A stretch of 29,160 bases of DNA. Origin: JAMOBE01 sp039908285 (GTDB lineage: Bacteria; Pseudomonadota; Alphaproteobacteria; Rhodospirillales; Rhodospirillaceae). Below are positions 1 through 7,236 of this stretch, piece by piece. The notes under the pieces were generated by a model. The model was given only the letters and a program-made list of their open reading frames with translations, ran no database searches and had not been told where the DNA came from. The translations under genes were made by a program, and so were the position numbers. The stretch spans positions 1-29,160 of the forward strand of contig JAMOBE010000041.1 of assembly GCA_039908285.1 (NCBI GenBank), given 5' to 3'. Position 1 is the stretch's first letter. Each line of letters starts with the position of its first letter.

Positions 1-147
1 ATCTGGGAAGGCCACCAACCGGTTACAAACCGGCACGCCAAGAAGGAAATTCAACTAACAGGCGGTGGTTTGGCCGGCCGGCGAGATGAGCGATTCCATT
101 CCCGGCGTCGAGGAGGCAAGGAAAAGCGATCCCGCCGTCAGCGGGAC
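1..147. other. Non-coding leader of the IS110-type remnant
   Basis: I see no convincing gene here. The segment lies directly before the decayed transposase and contains a small inverted repeat (CCGGTT...AACCGG-like, near 20-37). In IS110-family elements the non-coding ends carry the recombination site and a structured RNA, so this may be the left end of the old element. That is inference from position only. Confidence 0.3.
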
Positions 148-506
148 ATGTCTCCGGTTCATCCGGATGCTGCGGCAATCGACATAGGAGCAACGATCCA
201 TGTGTTTCCGACATTTCGGGGGTCACCGGTATGCGCATCCTGCGCGCCATCGTCGATGGTGAGCGCGATCCTGCGGTGCTGGCTGGTTTCCGCGACCCGC
301 GCTGTCACGCGCCGATCGAGACGATCCGCCAGGCCCTGATTGGCAACTTCCGCGAGGAGCACATTTTCGCCTTGGCCCAATCGGCATCGATTTGACCTAT
401 CGCGGCGGAGCCGCAACCAAAAAGAGCTGTATTACTGATCAACGGCTTGGGACCGTACCTGGCTCTCAAGTTGGTCAGCAACTGCTGGCGCGGGGCAATC
501 AGGTGA
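148..506 (+). pseudogene. IS110-family transposase remnant, frameshifted and internally deleted
   Basis: Three blocks that resemble IS110/IS1111-type transposases survive. Block one (from the ATG at 148) reads VHPDAAAIDIGATIHV, the usual N-terminal RuvC-like strand with its catalytic Asp. Block two is in another frame (about 210-392) and reads GVTGMRILRAIVDGERDP followed by a segment ending in EEHIFAL, which normally lies in the middle of the protein. Block three (about 438-480), in the same frame as block two but past a stop at 393, reads INGLGPYLALKLVS and resembles the helix-hairpin-helix-like region of the C-terminal half. More than 100 residues between blocks one and two are missing, and the C-terminal serine domain is gone. 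The element cannot be active. The family call rests on motif memory; the exact IS cannot be named. Confidence 0.72.
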
Positions 507-511
507 ACCGA

Positions 512-1444
512 TCAGGTTGCCCCGCCTCCTCTCCCCGACCCTCTCCCCCTCGAGGGGGAGAGGGAGTGTACGAGCGCCGCCGCCACCGTCCACCAGTCCG
601 GGCGAGCCGCGGTCAGCGTGGCCTCGGCGGCCCGCGCCGTGGTTTCGTCGGCGAACAGGCCAAAGCAGGTGGCGCCGCTGCCCGACATGCGGGCCAACAG
701 GCAGCCGTCCAGGCGCTCCAGCCGGTCCAGCACCTCTCCCACCGCCGGCTCCAGGGCGCGGGCGGCGGCGGTGAGGTCGTTGCGCCGCTCATCCAGGGCC
801 GCGGCCAGGGCTGCGGCATCGACGGGGGAGGTGGTCAGCGGCGCGGCGGCGGAGAAGGGGGCTCCGGAGGCGGCGCGGGCGCGGAAGACCGCCGGCGTCG
901 CCAGCGGCCGCCCCGGATTGACCAGGACGAGCCAGGCCGGCGGCAGTGGTGGTACCGACGCCAGGTGCTCGCCGATGCCGGAGACGGCGGTGGGTTGGCC
1001 GCGGAGACAGACGGGAACGTCGGCGCCGAGCGCCAGACCAAGGGCGGCGAGGTCGGGCTCCGGCACCGCCAGCCCCCACAGCCGCACCAGTCCCCGCAGG
1101 GTGGCGGCGGCGTCGGCCGACCCACCGCCGACGCCGGCGGCCACCGGCAGGCGCTTGTCCAGGGTGATGGCGGCGCGGGGGGCGATGCCGGCGGCCTCGG
1201 CCAGTCTGCGAGCGGCCCGGAGCACGATGTTGTCGTCGGCAAGGCCGGGAACGGCCGCCCCCGGTCCGGTGATGTCGAGCGACAGGTCATCGGCCGGACG
1301 CAGGTCCAGCCGGTCTCCCGTTCCAGCGAACACGACGAGGCTGTCCAGCAGGTGATAGCCATCCTCGCGACGGCCCACCACGTGCAGGAACAGGTTGACC
1401 TTGGCCGGCGCCAATACGCTGACGGTAACCGGACCGGAGGTCAC
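512..1444 (-). CDS. ispE: 4-diphosphocytidyl-2-C-methyl-D-erythritol kinase (IspE)
   Basis: IspE phosphorylates the 2-hydroxyl of CDP-methylerythritol with ATP, the fourth step of the MEP pathway to isoprenoids, in the cytoplasm. The 310-residue product shows the GHMP-kinase features: APAKVNLFLHV (residues 12-22, with Lys15), the ATP-binding glycine loop AAGVGGGSADAAA (about 102-114) and the catalytic Asp in GADVPV (Asp142). The start is GTG; no other start precedes the conserved AKVN motif. It begins 5 bp after the stop of the TPR lipoprotein gene, so the two are probably co-transcribed. The natural end should be near ALVH. The last 18 or so residues (SLSPSRGRGSGRGGGAT) come from a palindromic repeat at 539-564 and are not part of the family fold. 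The kinase call is very secure. Confidence 0.95.
   Translation of the reverse strand: MTSGPVTVSVLAPAKVNLFLHVVGRREDGYHLLDSLVVFAGTGDRLDLRPADDLSLDITGPGAAVPGLADDNIVLRAARRLAEAAGIAPRAAITLDKRLPVAAGVGGGSADAAATLRGLVRLWGLAVPEPDLAALGLALGADVPVCLRGQPTAVSGIGEHLASVPPLPPAWLVLVNPGRPLATPAVFRARAASGAPFSAAAPLTTSPVDAAALAAALDERRNDLTAAARALEPAVGEVLDRLERLDGCLLARMSGSGATCFGLFADETTARAAEATLTAARPDWWTVAAALVHSLSPSRGRGSGRGGGAT
539..564. repeat. GC-rich palindromic repeat, family A (copy 1, inside ispE)
   Basis: A perfect 26-bp palindrome whose left arm is CCCTCTCCCCCTC, followed by AGT on the right as in the copies at 12014 and 27841. It lies within the last codons of ispE and encodes the LSPSRGRG part of the IspE tail. The upstream flank (about 527-538, TCCTCTCCCCGA) resembles the flank of the copies at 12003-12013 and 27829-27840. 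Confidence 0.9.
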
Positions 1445-1448
1445 GCGA

Positions 1449-3224
1449 TTATTTACCCGCAGCGGCCGCGTCCAGGCCGCGGTCGAGCTTGGCCCGGATG
1501 GGAGCGATGGTGTCGGCCTCGGGGTTGAGCGACAGGGCGCGATTCCACTGGAACCTGGCCTCGTTGCGCCGGCCGACGCGCCAGTAGGCGTCCCCCAGGT
1601 GGTCGTTGATCACCGAGTCATCCGGCTGCAGTTCCACCGCCCGCTCGATTTCCCGCACCGAGCCCTCGTAGTCGCCGGTCTGGTACAACGCCCAGCCCAG
1701 GCTGTCCACGATGTAGCCATCCTCGGGGCGCTGCTCCACCGCCCGGCGGATCATCGCCTTGGCCTTGTCGACGTTGACCTTCTGCTCCAGCCAGGAATAG
1801 CCGAGATAATTGAGGACATACGGCTGCTCGGGCTGCAACTCCAGGGCCCTCAGGAAATCCTTCTCCGCCTTCTGCCACTGTTGCGACCGCTCGAGGGCGA
1901 TGCCCCGGCTGTAGAACAGCGCCCAGTGCCGGGGCTCCACCGACTTGACCCGGGTCATGGCCTTGTCATAGGCGGCGACCGCCTCGGTGAAGCGCTTCTC
2001 TCCCCGCAGGACGTCGCCGAGATCCACCAGGGCATCTGCGCGGTCCGGACGCTTTTCCGCCAGGGCTTCCAGCACGCGGATCGCCCCGCCGGATTCGCTC
2101 ATGCGCTTCAGGTTGTCGGCGATGCGCAACTGTATGGAGTAATAGACCGGCGCGTTGGGGTCGATGTTCTGGAAGGCCTTGTTGGCCTCGCCATAGCGGC
2201 CCTGGGACTGGAGGATGTCGCCCACCAGCACCTGGGCCAGGGGAAAGTCGGGCTGCACCGCCAGGGCCAGGCGGGCGAACAGCAGGGATGAATCGATGGC
2301 GTTGCCCTCGCGCACCGTGGTGGCGGCGCCGAACAGGGTCTCCGCCAGGCCGTCGCGGGCGCTGGCCACCGGCCGCGGCGTCGGCTGTCCGCCGTCCAGG
2401 CCCTTGAGCAGTCCGTCCAGCAGCACCGTCTCCGGGTGCTCCCGCTGATAGCGGTCATAGAGCGCCCGCGCCTTCTCAGGGTTGCCATGGCGCAGGTGGA
2501 ACGACCCCACCACCTGCACGGCCCGCAGGGACAGGCCGCCGTCCTCGTCCACGGTGGCCTGGTACTGCTCGGCGGCGGCCTCGCGCCGGTCGGCGAGGTC
2601 GTTGATGAGACCGGAGTGGAAATGGTAGAGCGCCGCCAGGTGGTCCGTCCTGGCCAGGGTGCCCACCGTCTGCAGCGCCGCGTCGATTCTGCCCTGACCC
2701 ACCTGGGCCCACGCGGTCATCAGCGGGATGATGAAGCTGTTGAGGCCGTGGCGCGGCACCGCCTCCAGCAGCTTTTCCACCTTGGCGAAGTTGTCGGCCC
2801 GCGCCTCCTTGACCGACAGCACCACCGCCGCCACGGGGGAGTCCTCCTTCAGCGCCAGCAGCCGGTGGACCATGCCCACCGCCGTGTCGATGTCGCCCTC
2901 CGCCGCCAGCAGGGCATAGGACCGTCGCAGGAGTTCGACGTTGTTGGGATCCTCGGACAGCGCCCGGCCATAGAACTCGGCGGCGGATCCGAAATCCCGC
3001 TGCTGCTGGGCATGGCGGCCAGCCAGGTAGGCGCCGGGTCCAGTCTCGCGGGCCCTGGGCAGGGGCTGGCGCGGCGTCGCCGTCGCCGTCGCCTGCTCCG
3101 ACGGGGGGGTGTCCTCGGACAGCGTCGGCCCGGAGCCGCCGCAGGCGACCGGCAGCGCAGCAACGACGATGGCGCCGATCGTGCGGCGGGTGGCCCGCGC
3201 GACCCAGTCTCTGGTCAATGGCAT
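1449..3224 (-). CDS. TPR-repeat lipoprotein
   Basis: The 591-residue protein starts with a positively charged, hydrophobic signal sequence and a lipobox (LPVAC, Cys28), so it is probably lipidated and attached to a membrane facing the periplasm. From about residue 60 to the C-terminus it is made of tetratricopeptide repeats, for example the stretches around AEFYGRALSEDPNN, ALELQPEQPYVLNYLGYS and AVELQPDDSVINDHLGDAYW, each with the Ala/Gly/Tyr/Pro spacing of TPRs. TPR lipoproteins act as scaffolds, but I cannot name the partner. The ATG at 3224 has a GGAG-type ribosome site about 8 bases upstream. It lies between ETF-QO (156 bp upstream, same strand) and ispE (5 bp downstream), and probably forms an operon with ispE. 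Confidence 0.85.
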   Translation of the reverse strand: MPLTRDWVARATRRTIGAIVVAALPVACGGSGPTLSEDTPPSEQATATATPRQPLPRARETGPGAYLAGRHAQQQRDFGSAAEFYGRALSEDPNNVELLRRSYALLAAEGDIDTAVGMVHRLLALKEDSPVAAVVLSVKEARADNFAKVEKLLEAVPRHGLNSFIIPLMTAWAQVGQGRIDAALQTVGTLARTDHLAALYHFHSGLINDLADRREAAAEQYQATVDEDGGLSLRAVQVVGSFHLRHGNPEKARALYDRYQREHPETVLLDGLLKGLDGGQPTPRPVASARDGLAETLFGAATTVREGNAIDSSLLFARLALAVQPDFPLAQVLVGDILQSQGRYGEANKAFQNIDPNAPVYYSIQLRIADNLKRMSESGGAIRVLEALAEKRPDRADALVDLGDVLRGEKRFTEAVAAYDKAMTRVKSVEPRHWALFYSRGIALERSQQWQKAEKDFLRALELQPEQPYVLNYLGYSWLEQKVNVDKAKAMIRRAVEQRPEDGYIVDSLGWALYQTGDYEGSVREIERAVELQPDDSVINDHLGDAYWRVGRRNEARFQWNRALSLNPEADTIAPIRAKLDRGLDAAAAGK

Positions 3225-3277
3225 CGTTCGCTCCGAAGACTCATCATTTCAATGGAGGTCAACACGACGAAAGGCGG

Positions 3278-3320
3278 ATGTGGATAGCAGCGGTTCCATG
3301 CGGCCGGCCCCATGTGGATA
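3278..3320. repeat. Pair of short direct repeats upstream of the TPR lipoprotein gene
   Basis: The sequence ATGTGGATAG occurs twice, about 33 bp apart (near 3278 and 3311), in the 156-bp gap between ETF-QO and the TPR lipoprotein gene. It could be an operator pair or chance; no further signal supports a function. Confidence 0.3.
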
Positions 3321-3380
3321 GTACCCGACCACGATCCGGCCCGCCATATCGGTGAAGCGCTGGTCCGTGAATTTTTGCGG

Positions 3381-5054
3381 CTACATGTTGGGGTAGTTGG
3401 GACCGCCGCCACCCTCGGGCGGCACCCAGACGATGTTCTGCGTCGGGTCCTTGATGTCGCAGGTCTTGCAGTGCACGCAGTTCTGGGCGTTGATCCGCAG
3501 CCGTGGATTGGTGCCGTCGGCATCGCGCAGGATTTCATAGACCCCAGCCGGACAGTATCGCTGCTCGGGAGCGTCGTAGAGGGCGAGGTTGACGGACACC
3601 GGCACCGCCTCGTCCCGCAGCCTCAGGTGGCAGGGCTGGTTCTCGACGTGATTGGTGGCCGAGAGGTACACCGACGAGAGCTTGTCGAAGCTGACACGGC
3701 CATCGGGCTTCGGATAGGGGATCGGCGGGCAGGCGGCGGCCGGGCGCAGCCGGGTGTGGTCGTGGTGCTGGCGCAGGGTCCACGGGGCGCGGCCGCGGAA
3801 GACGAAGGTCTCCAGCGCCGAATAGCCGATGCCGGCCCACAGCCCCCAGCGGAACGAGGGGCGGATGTTGCGCACCCGGCGGAGTTCCTCGAACACCCAG
3901 CTCGCCTTGAGGGCGTCGGCGTAGGTGGTCACCTCGACGGCCGGCACCTCGACGGCCGGTGTCGGCGTAGTAGGAACGGACAGGGCCGCGAACGCGGCCT
4001 CGGCCGCCAGGATGCCCGACATCATCGCGGTGTGGGTGCCCTTGATCTTGGCGACGTTGAGGAAGCCGGCGGCGTCGCCGATCAGCATGCCGCCGGGAAA
4101 GGTCAGCTTCGGGATCGACTGCAGGCCGCCCTCGGCCAGCGCCCGAGCGCCATAGGCCACGCGGCGACCGCCCTCGAGGGTGGGGCGGATGGCGGGGTGG
4201 GTCTTGAAGCGCTGGAACTCGTCGAACGGGCTCAGGTGGGGGTTTTCGTAGTCCAGCCCGACGACGAAGCCCACCGCCACCTGGCCATTCTCCAGATGAT
4301 AGAGGAAGGACCCGCCATAGGTCCGGGTGTCGAGCGGCCAGCCCACGGTGTGGGTGACGGAGCCGGGGACGTGCCGGGCCGGGTCCACCTCCCACAGCTC
4401 CTTGATGCCGATGCCGTAGCACTGGGGGTCGCAGTCGGCGCGCAGGGCGAAGCGCTCCATCACCGCCGCACTCAGGCTGCCGCGACAGCCCTCGGCCAGC
4501 AGGGTCTGGCGGGCGAGGAGGTTGACTCCCGGCGTGAAACCCGCGGTGGGGCTCCCGTCGCGGCCGACGCCCATGTCGCCGGTCGCCACGCCGCGCACCC
4601 CTCCATCCTCGCCATAGAGCACCTCGGCGCCAGCGAAACCGGGGAAGATCTCGACGCCGATCGCCGCCGCCTGGTCGGCCAGCCAGCGGCACAGGCGCCC
4701 GAGGCTGATGACGTAGTTGCCGTGGTTGTTCATCTGCGGCGGCGTCGGCAGGCGGAACGCTCCGGCCTCGGTCAGGAACAGGAAGCGGTCTCCGGTGACC
4801 GGGGTCGCGAGCGGCGCGCCCTTCTCCTTCCAGTCGGGAATCAACTGGTCCAGGGAGCGGGTCTCGATCACCGCCCCGGACAGGATGTGAGCGCCGATCT
4901 CCGAGCCCTTGTCGATGACGCAGACGCCAAGCGGCCGTCCGGCCGCCACGGCGAGCTGGCGCAGGCGGATGGCCGCCGCCAGACCGGCCGGACCGCCGCC
5001 AACGATGACGACGTCGAACTCCATCGACTCCCGCGACACCGTCTCCCGAGACAT
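3381..5054 (-). CDS. Electron transfer flavoprotein-ubiquinone oxidoreductase (ETF-QO)
   Basis: ETF-QO takes electrons from reduced electron transfer flavoprotein, which is fed by acyl-CoA and amino-acid dehydrogenases, and passes them to ubiquinone at the inner membrane. The 557-residue product has the expected length. The FAD-binding dinucleotide fold is at the N-terminus (VIVGGGPAGLAA, residues 16-27). A C-terminal 4Fe-4S site uses Cys501 (RYCPAGVY), Cys526, Cys529 and Cys532 (NCVHCKTCDIKDP). I chose the ATG at 5054 because it has a strong GGAGGG ribosome site five bases upstream; Met11 (MEFDVVIVGGG) is the main alternative. An unusual Pro/Val-rich stretch (PAVEVPAVEV, coded by a small direct repeat near 3936-3960) lengthens a surface loop. 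The gene is divergent from the uracil-DNA glycosylase gene. No ETF subunit genes are in the window. Confidence 0.96.
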   Translation of the reverse strand: MSRETVSRESMEFDVVIVGGGPAGLAAAIRLRQLAVAAGRPLGVCVIDKGSEIGAHILSGAVIETRSLDQLIPDWKEKGAPLATPVTGDRFLFLTEAGAFRLPTPPQMNNHGNYVISLGRLCRWLADQAAAIGVEIFPGFAGAEVLYGEDGGVRGVATGDMGVGRDGSPTAGFTPGVNLLARQTLLAEGCRGSLSAAVMERFALRADCDPQCYGIGIKELWEVDPARHVPGSVTHTVGWPLDTRTYGGSFLYHLENGQVAVGFVVGLDYENPHLSPFDEFQRFKTHPAIRPTLEGGRRVAYGARALAEGGLQSIPKLTFPGGMLIGDAAGFLNVAKIKGTHTAMMSGILAAEAAFAALSVPTTPTPAVEVPAVEVTTYADALKASWVFEELRRVRNIRPSFRWGLWAGIGYSALETFVFRGRAPWTLRQHHDHTRLRPAAACPPIPYPKPDGRVSFDKLSSVYLSATNHVENQPCHLRLRDEAVPVSVNLALYDAPEQRYCPAGVYEILRDADGTNPRLRINAQNCVHCKTCDIKDPTQNIVWVPPEGGGGPNYPNM

Positions 5055-5144
5055 GATCCCTCCGCCGCCAAATCTACCCCTCGCCGCCGCCGTCTCCATA
5101 TCATAGAGTGGATCGCAGGGGCCACAATCGCAGCGGATGCCGCC

Positions 5145-5966
5145 ATGAACGCTCGACCGACGCCACGGCAGGTGCTGCACTGGTACCTCGAGTCCGGGGT
5201 GGACGAGGCCATCGGCGAGGTGCCGGTGGACCGCTATGCCCTGTCGGCGGTGGCAGTCCCCTCCCGTCCGTCGCCGGAGCCGCGACGCCAGCCCCCTCCC
5301 CTGCCCTCTCCCCCACGCCCGGCCAGTCCCGCCCCCGCCCCTGCCGCCGACACCCCGGCCGCCAGTGGCGGAGCCGCCGCCCTGGCCGCCGCCGCCCGCA
5401 CCCTCGACGAACTCAGGACCGCCCTCATGGGCTTCGAGGGCTGCTCCCTGAAGGCCGGCGCCCGCTCCACCGTGTTCGCCGACGGCAATCCGGAGGCTCC
5501 GGTCATGGTGATCGGCGAGGCTCCCGGTGCCGACGAGGACGCGCAGGGCCTTCCCTTCGTCGGCGCCAGCGGTCGGCTGCTGGATCGCATGCTGGGCTCC
5601 ATCGGTCTCGATCGGCAGACCAGCGCCTACATCACCAACGTGGTGCCATGGCGCCCCCCCATCAACCGCAAACCATCGCCGGCCGAGGTCGCCGTCTGCC
5701 TGCCGTTCGTCGAGCGACACATCGCCCTGGTCGCGCCCCGGGTCCTGCTGCTGGTGGGCGGTCTGGCCGCCAGTCACCTGCTCGCCAGCAAGGACGGCAT
5801 CATGCGCCTCCGGGGCCAGTGGTTCGACTATGCCACCGGCCTGCAACGACCGGTGCCGACCATCGCCACCTTCCATCCGGCCTATCTCCTGCGATCTCCG
5901 GCGGAAAAGCGCCTGGCGTGGCGGGATCTTTTGTCCTTGCGCCAGCGGCTCGACTCCCTCGGCTGA
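5145..5966 (+). CDS. Uracil-DNA glycosylase, family 4-like (alphaproteobacterial type)
   Basis: The predicted role is excision of uracil from DNA at the start of base-excision repair. The 273-residue protein has an N-terminal helical segment, a Pro/Ala-rich linker (about 40-75), then the glycosylase fold: GEAPGADEDAQGLPFVG (124-140, the uracil-binding and catalytic loop) and the HPAYLLR motif (244-250). Family 4 enzymes hold a 4Fe-4S cluster with four cysteines. Here only Cys100 (FEGCSLK) and Cys185 (AVCLPF) remain; the other two expected positions appear to be Phe97 and Trp169 (PWRPP, where family 4 usually has KCRPP). The cluster may therefore be absent. The ATG at 5145 lies 90 bp from the divergent ETF-QO start, and the frame continues upstream only as an antisense shadow of that gene. 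The general call is secure; the exact substrate range is not. Confidence 0.87.
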   Translation: MNARPTPRQVLHWYLESGVDEAIGEVPVDRYALSAVAVPSRPSPEPRRQPPPLPSPPRPASPAPAPAADTPAASGGAAALAAAARTLDELRTALMGFEGCSLKAGARSTVFADGNPEAPVMVIGEAPGADEDAQGLPFVGASGRLLDRMLGSIGLDRQTSAYITNVVPWRPPINRKPSPAEVAVCLPFVERHIALVAPRVLLLVGGLAASHLLASKDGIMRLRGQWFDYATGLQRPVPTIATFHPAYLLRSPAEKRLAWRDLLSLRQRLDSLG

Positions 5967-5990
5967 GACATGCTCTCGACCATCCGCAGA

Positions 5991-6019
5991 TTGACGTAAT
6001 CGGATGGGGTGACTAGGAC
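5991..6019 (+). promoter_or_regulatory. Candidate sigma70-type promoter for the RND efflux operon
   Basis: TTGACG (5991-5996) is followed after a 17-bp spacer by TAGGAC (6014-6019), a plausible -35/-10 pair 35 bp before the adaptor gene start. Matches of this quality arise by chance fairly often in such DNA. Confidence 0.35.
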
Positions 6020-6053
6020 ATGGTGTCATGATTCGAATGCGGGACAGGTGACC

Positions 6054-7232
6054 ATGGCAGACACGTCCTCGAAATCGTCGACCGCCCGCCGCTCCCGCCC
6101 GTGGGTCGTCGCCGTGGTCCTCCTCGGACTGCTGGCGGGGCTACCCCTTCCCGCCGCGGCTCAGCCGGCCGGTGGGCCGCCGCCGCCCGTCACCGTCAGC
6201 GCGCCGCTGCAAAAGCGGATCACCGACTACGCGGAGTTCACCGGGCGGTTCGTCGCCATGGACCATGTGGAGGTGCGTTCGCGAGTCGGCGGGTTCCTCA
6301 ACGAGATCCGCTTCACCGACGGCCAGATGGTCAACAAGGGCGATCTTCTGTACGTGATCGACCCACGGCCGTATGAGATCGCCCTGGCCTCGGCGACGGC
6401 GCGGATGGAGGAGGCCAAGGCGGCGCTGGAACTCGCCAACCGCCAGCTCAAGCGCGCCGGCGAGCTGCGCCAGAAGGACTTCGTCGCCCAGAGCACCTAC
6501 GACGAGCGCACCCAGCAGACGCGCGCCACATCGGCGGCGGTGGACACGGCCCGCGCGGCGGTGCGCGAGGCCGAACTCAACCTCCAGTTCACCCGGGTGG
6601 TGGCGCCCATCGGCGGACGGACCAGCGCCCATGTGCTGAGTGTCGGCAATCTGGTGAGCGGCGCACAGAATCCGACTCTGCTCTCCACCATCGTCTCCCT
6701 CGACCCCGTCAACTTCCTCTTCGACATGAGCGAGGCCGAGTACCTGGCCTATCGCCGCGCGTCCGGCTCGGGCCAGATGGCGTCGTCCAGCGACGGCCGC
6801 GACCCGGTCCGCCTGCGGCTCGCCGACGAGACCGGCTGGCCCCGCGAGGGGCGCATCGACTTCATCGACAATACCTTCGACCGCAGCTCGGGCACCATCC
6901 GGGTCCGGGCGGTGGTGCCCAACCCGGGGGCGATCATCACGCCAGGGCAGTTCGGCCGACTCCGCCTGCCGATCTCGGCGCCCTATGATGCGTTCCTGCT
7001 GCCCGACGCGGCGGTGGTCACCGATCAGTCCCGCCAGATGGTGATGACGGTAGCCGAGGACGGCACGGTCAAGCCGAGGCCCATCCGCACCGGCCCCCTG
7101 GTGGATGGCCTGCGGGTGGTGCGGGAGGGCCTCGCCGCCGGCGATCGGGTGGTGATCAGCGGTCTCCTGCGCGCCCGTCCGGGAGGCCAGGTGACGCCGC
7201 AGCCCGGCACCATCGAGTCTCGGGCGGATTGA
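6054..7232 (+). CDS. RND efflux periplasmic adaptor (membrane fusion protein, AcrA/MexA type)
   Basis: The adaptor bridges the inner-membrane RND pump and an outer-membrane TolC-like channel. The 392-residue product begins with a Sec-type signal peptide (hydrophobic core VVAVVLLGLLAGLPLPA, cleavage probably after AAAQ); no lipobox cysteine is present, so it is anchored by the signal sequence or is soluble. The order is the family's: beta-barrel/lipoyl start (VEVRSRVGGFL, DGQMVNKGDLLYVIDPRPYE), an alpha-hairpin (about 110-175, rich in Ala/Glu/Arg), the second lipoyl half (FTRVVAPIGGRTS) and a beta-barrel with a membrane-proximal domain. The ATG at 6054 has an AGG-containing ribosome site; an in-frame ATG at 6009 would put a non-signal-like extension in front. 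The pump gene follows after 4 bp. No TolC homologue is in the window. Confidence 0.93.
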   Translation: MADTSSKSSTARRSRPWVVAVVLLGLLAGLPLPAAAQPAGGPPPPVTVSAPLQKRITDYAEFTGRFVAMDHVEVRSRVGGFLNEIRFTDGQMVNKGDLLYVIDPRPYEIALASATARMEEAKAALELANRQLKRAGELRQKDFVAQSTYDERTQQTRATSAAVDTARAAVREAELNLQFTRVVAPIGGRTSAHVLSVGNLVSGAQNPTLLSTIVSLDPVNFLFDMSEAEYLAYRRASGSGQMASSSDGRDPVRLRLADETGWPREGRIDFIDNTFDRSSGTIRVRAVVPNPGAIITPGQFGRLRLPISAPYDAFLLPDAAVVTDQSRQMVMTVAEDGTVKPRPIRTGPLVDGLRVVREGLAAGDRVVISGLLRARPGGQVTPQPGTIESRAD

Positions 7233-7236
7233 GGCG

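Noticed and set aside
392..1528. Long plus-strand reading frame opposite ispE
   Set aside because: It is the antisense shadow of ispE in GC-rich DNA: Gly/Arg/Gln-rich, no domain, while the minus strand has clear GHMP-kinase motifs.
3936..3960. Short direct repeat in ETF-QO (AVEVPAVEV) as evidence of a frameshift or pseudogene
   Set aside because: The frame stays open and both the FAD and iron-sulfur motifs are intact; it is a surface-loop duplication.
3312..5144. Long plus-strand frame in front of the uracil-DNA glycosylase, suggesting an 884-residue fusion
   Set aside because: The upstream part is antisense to ETF-QO and has no family features; the glycosylase begins naturally at 5145.
5055..6029. 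Minus-strand extension of ETF-QO to 882 residues
   Set aside because: The extension is antisense to the glycosylase. A strong ribosome site and the FAD motif fix the start at 5054.
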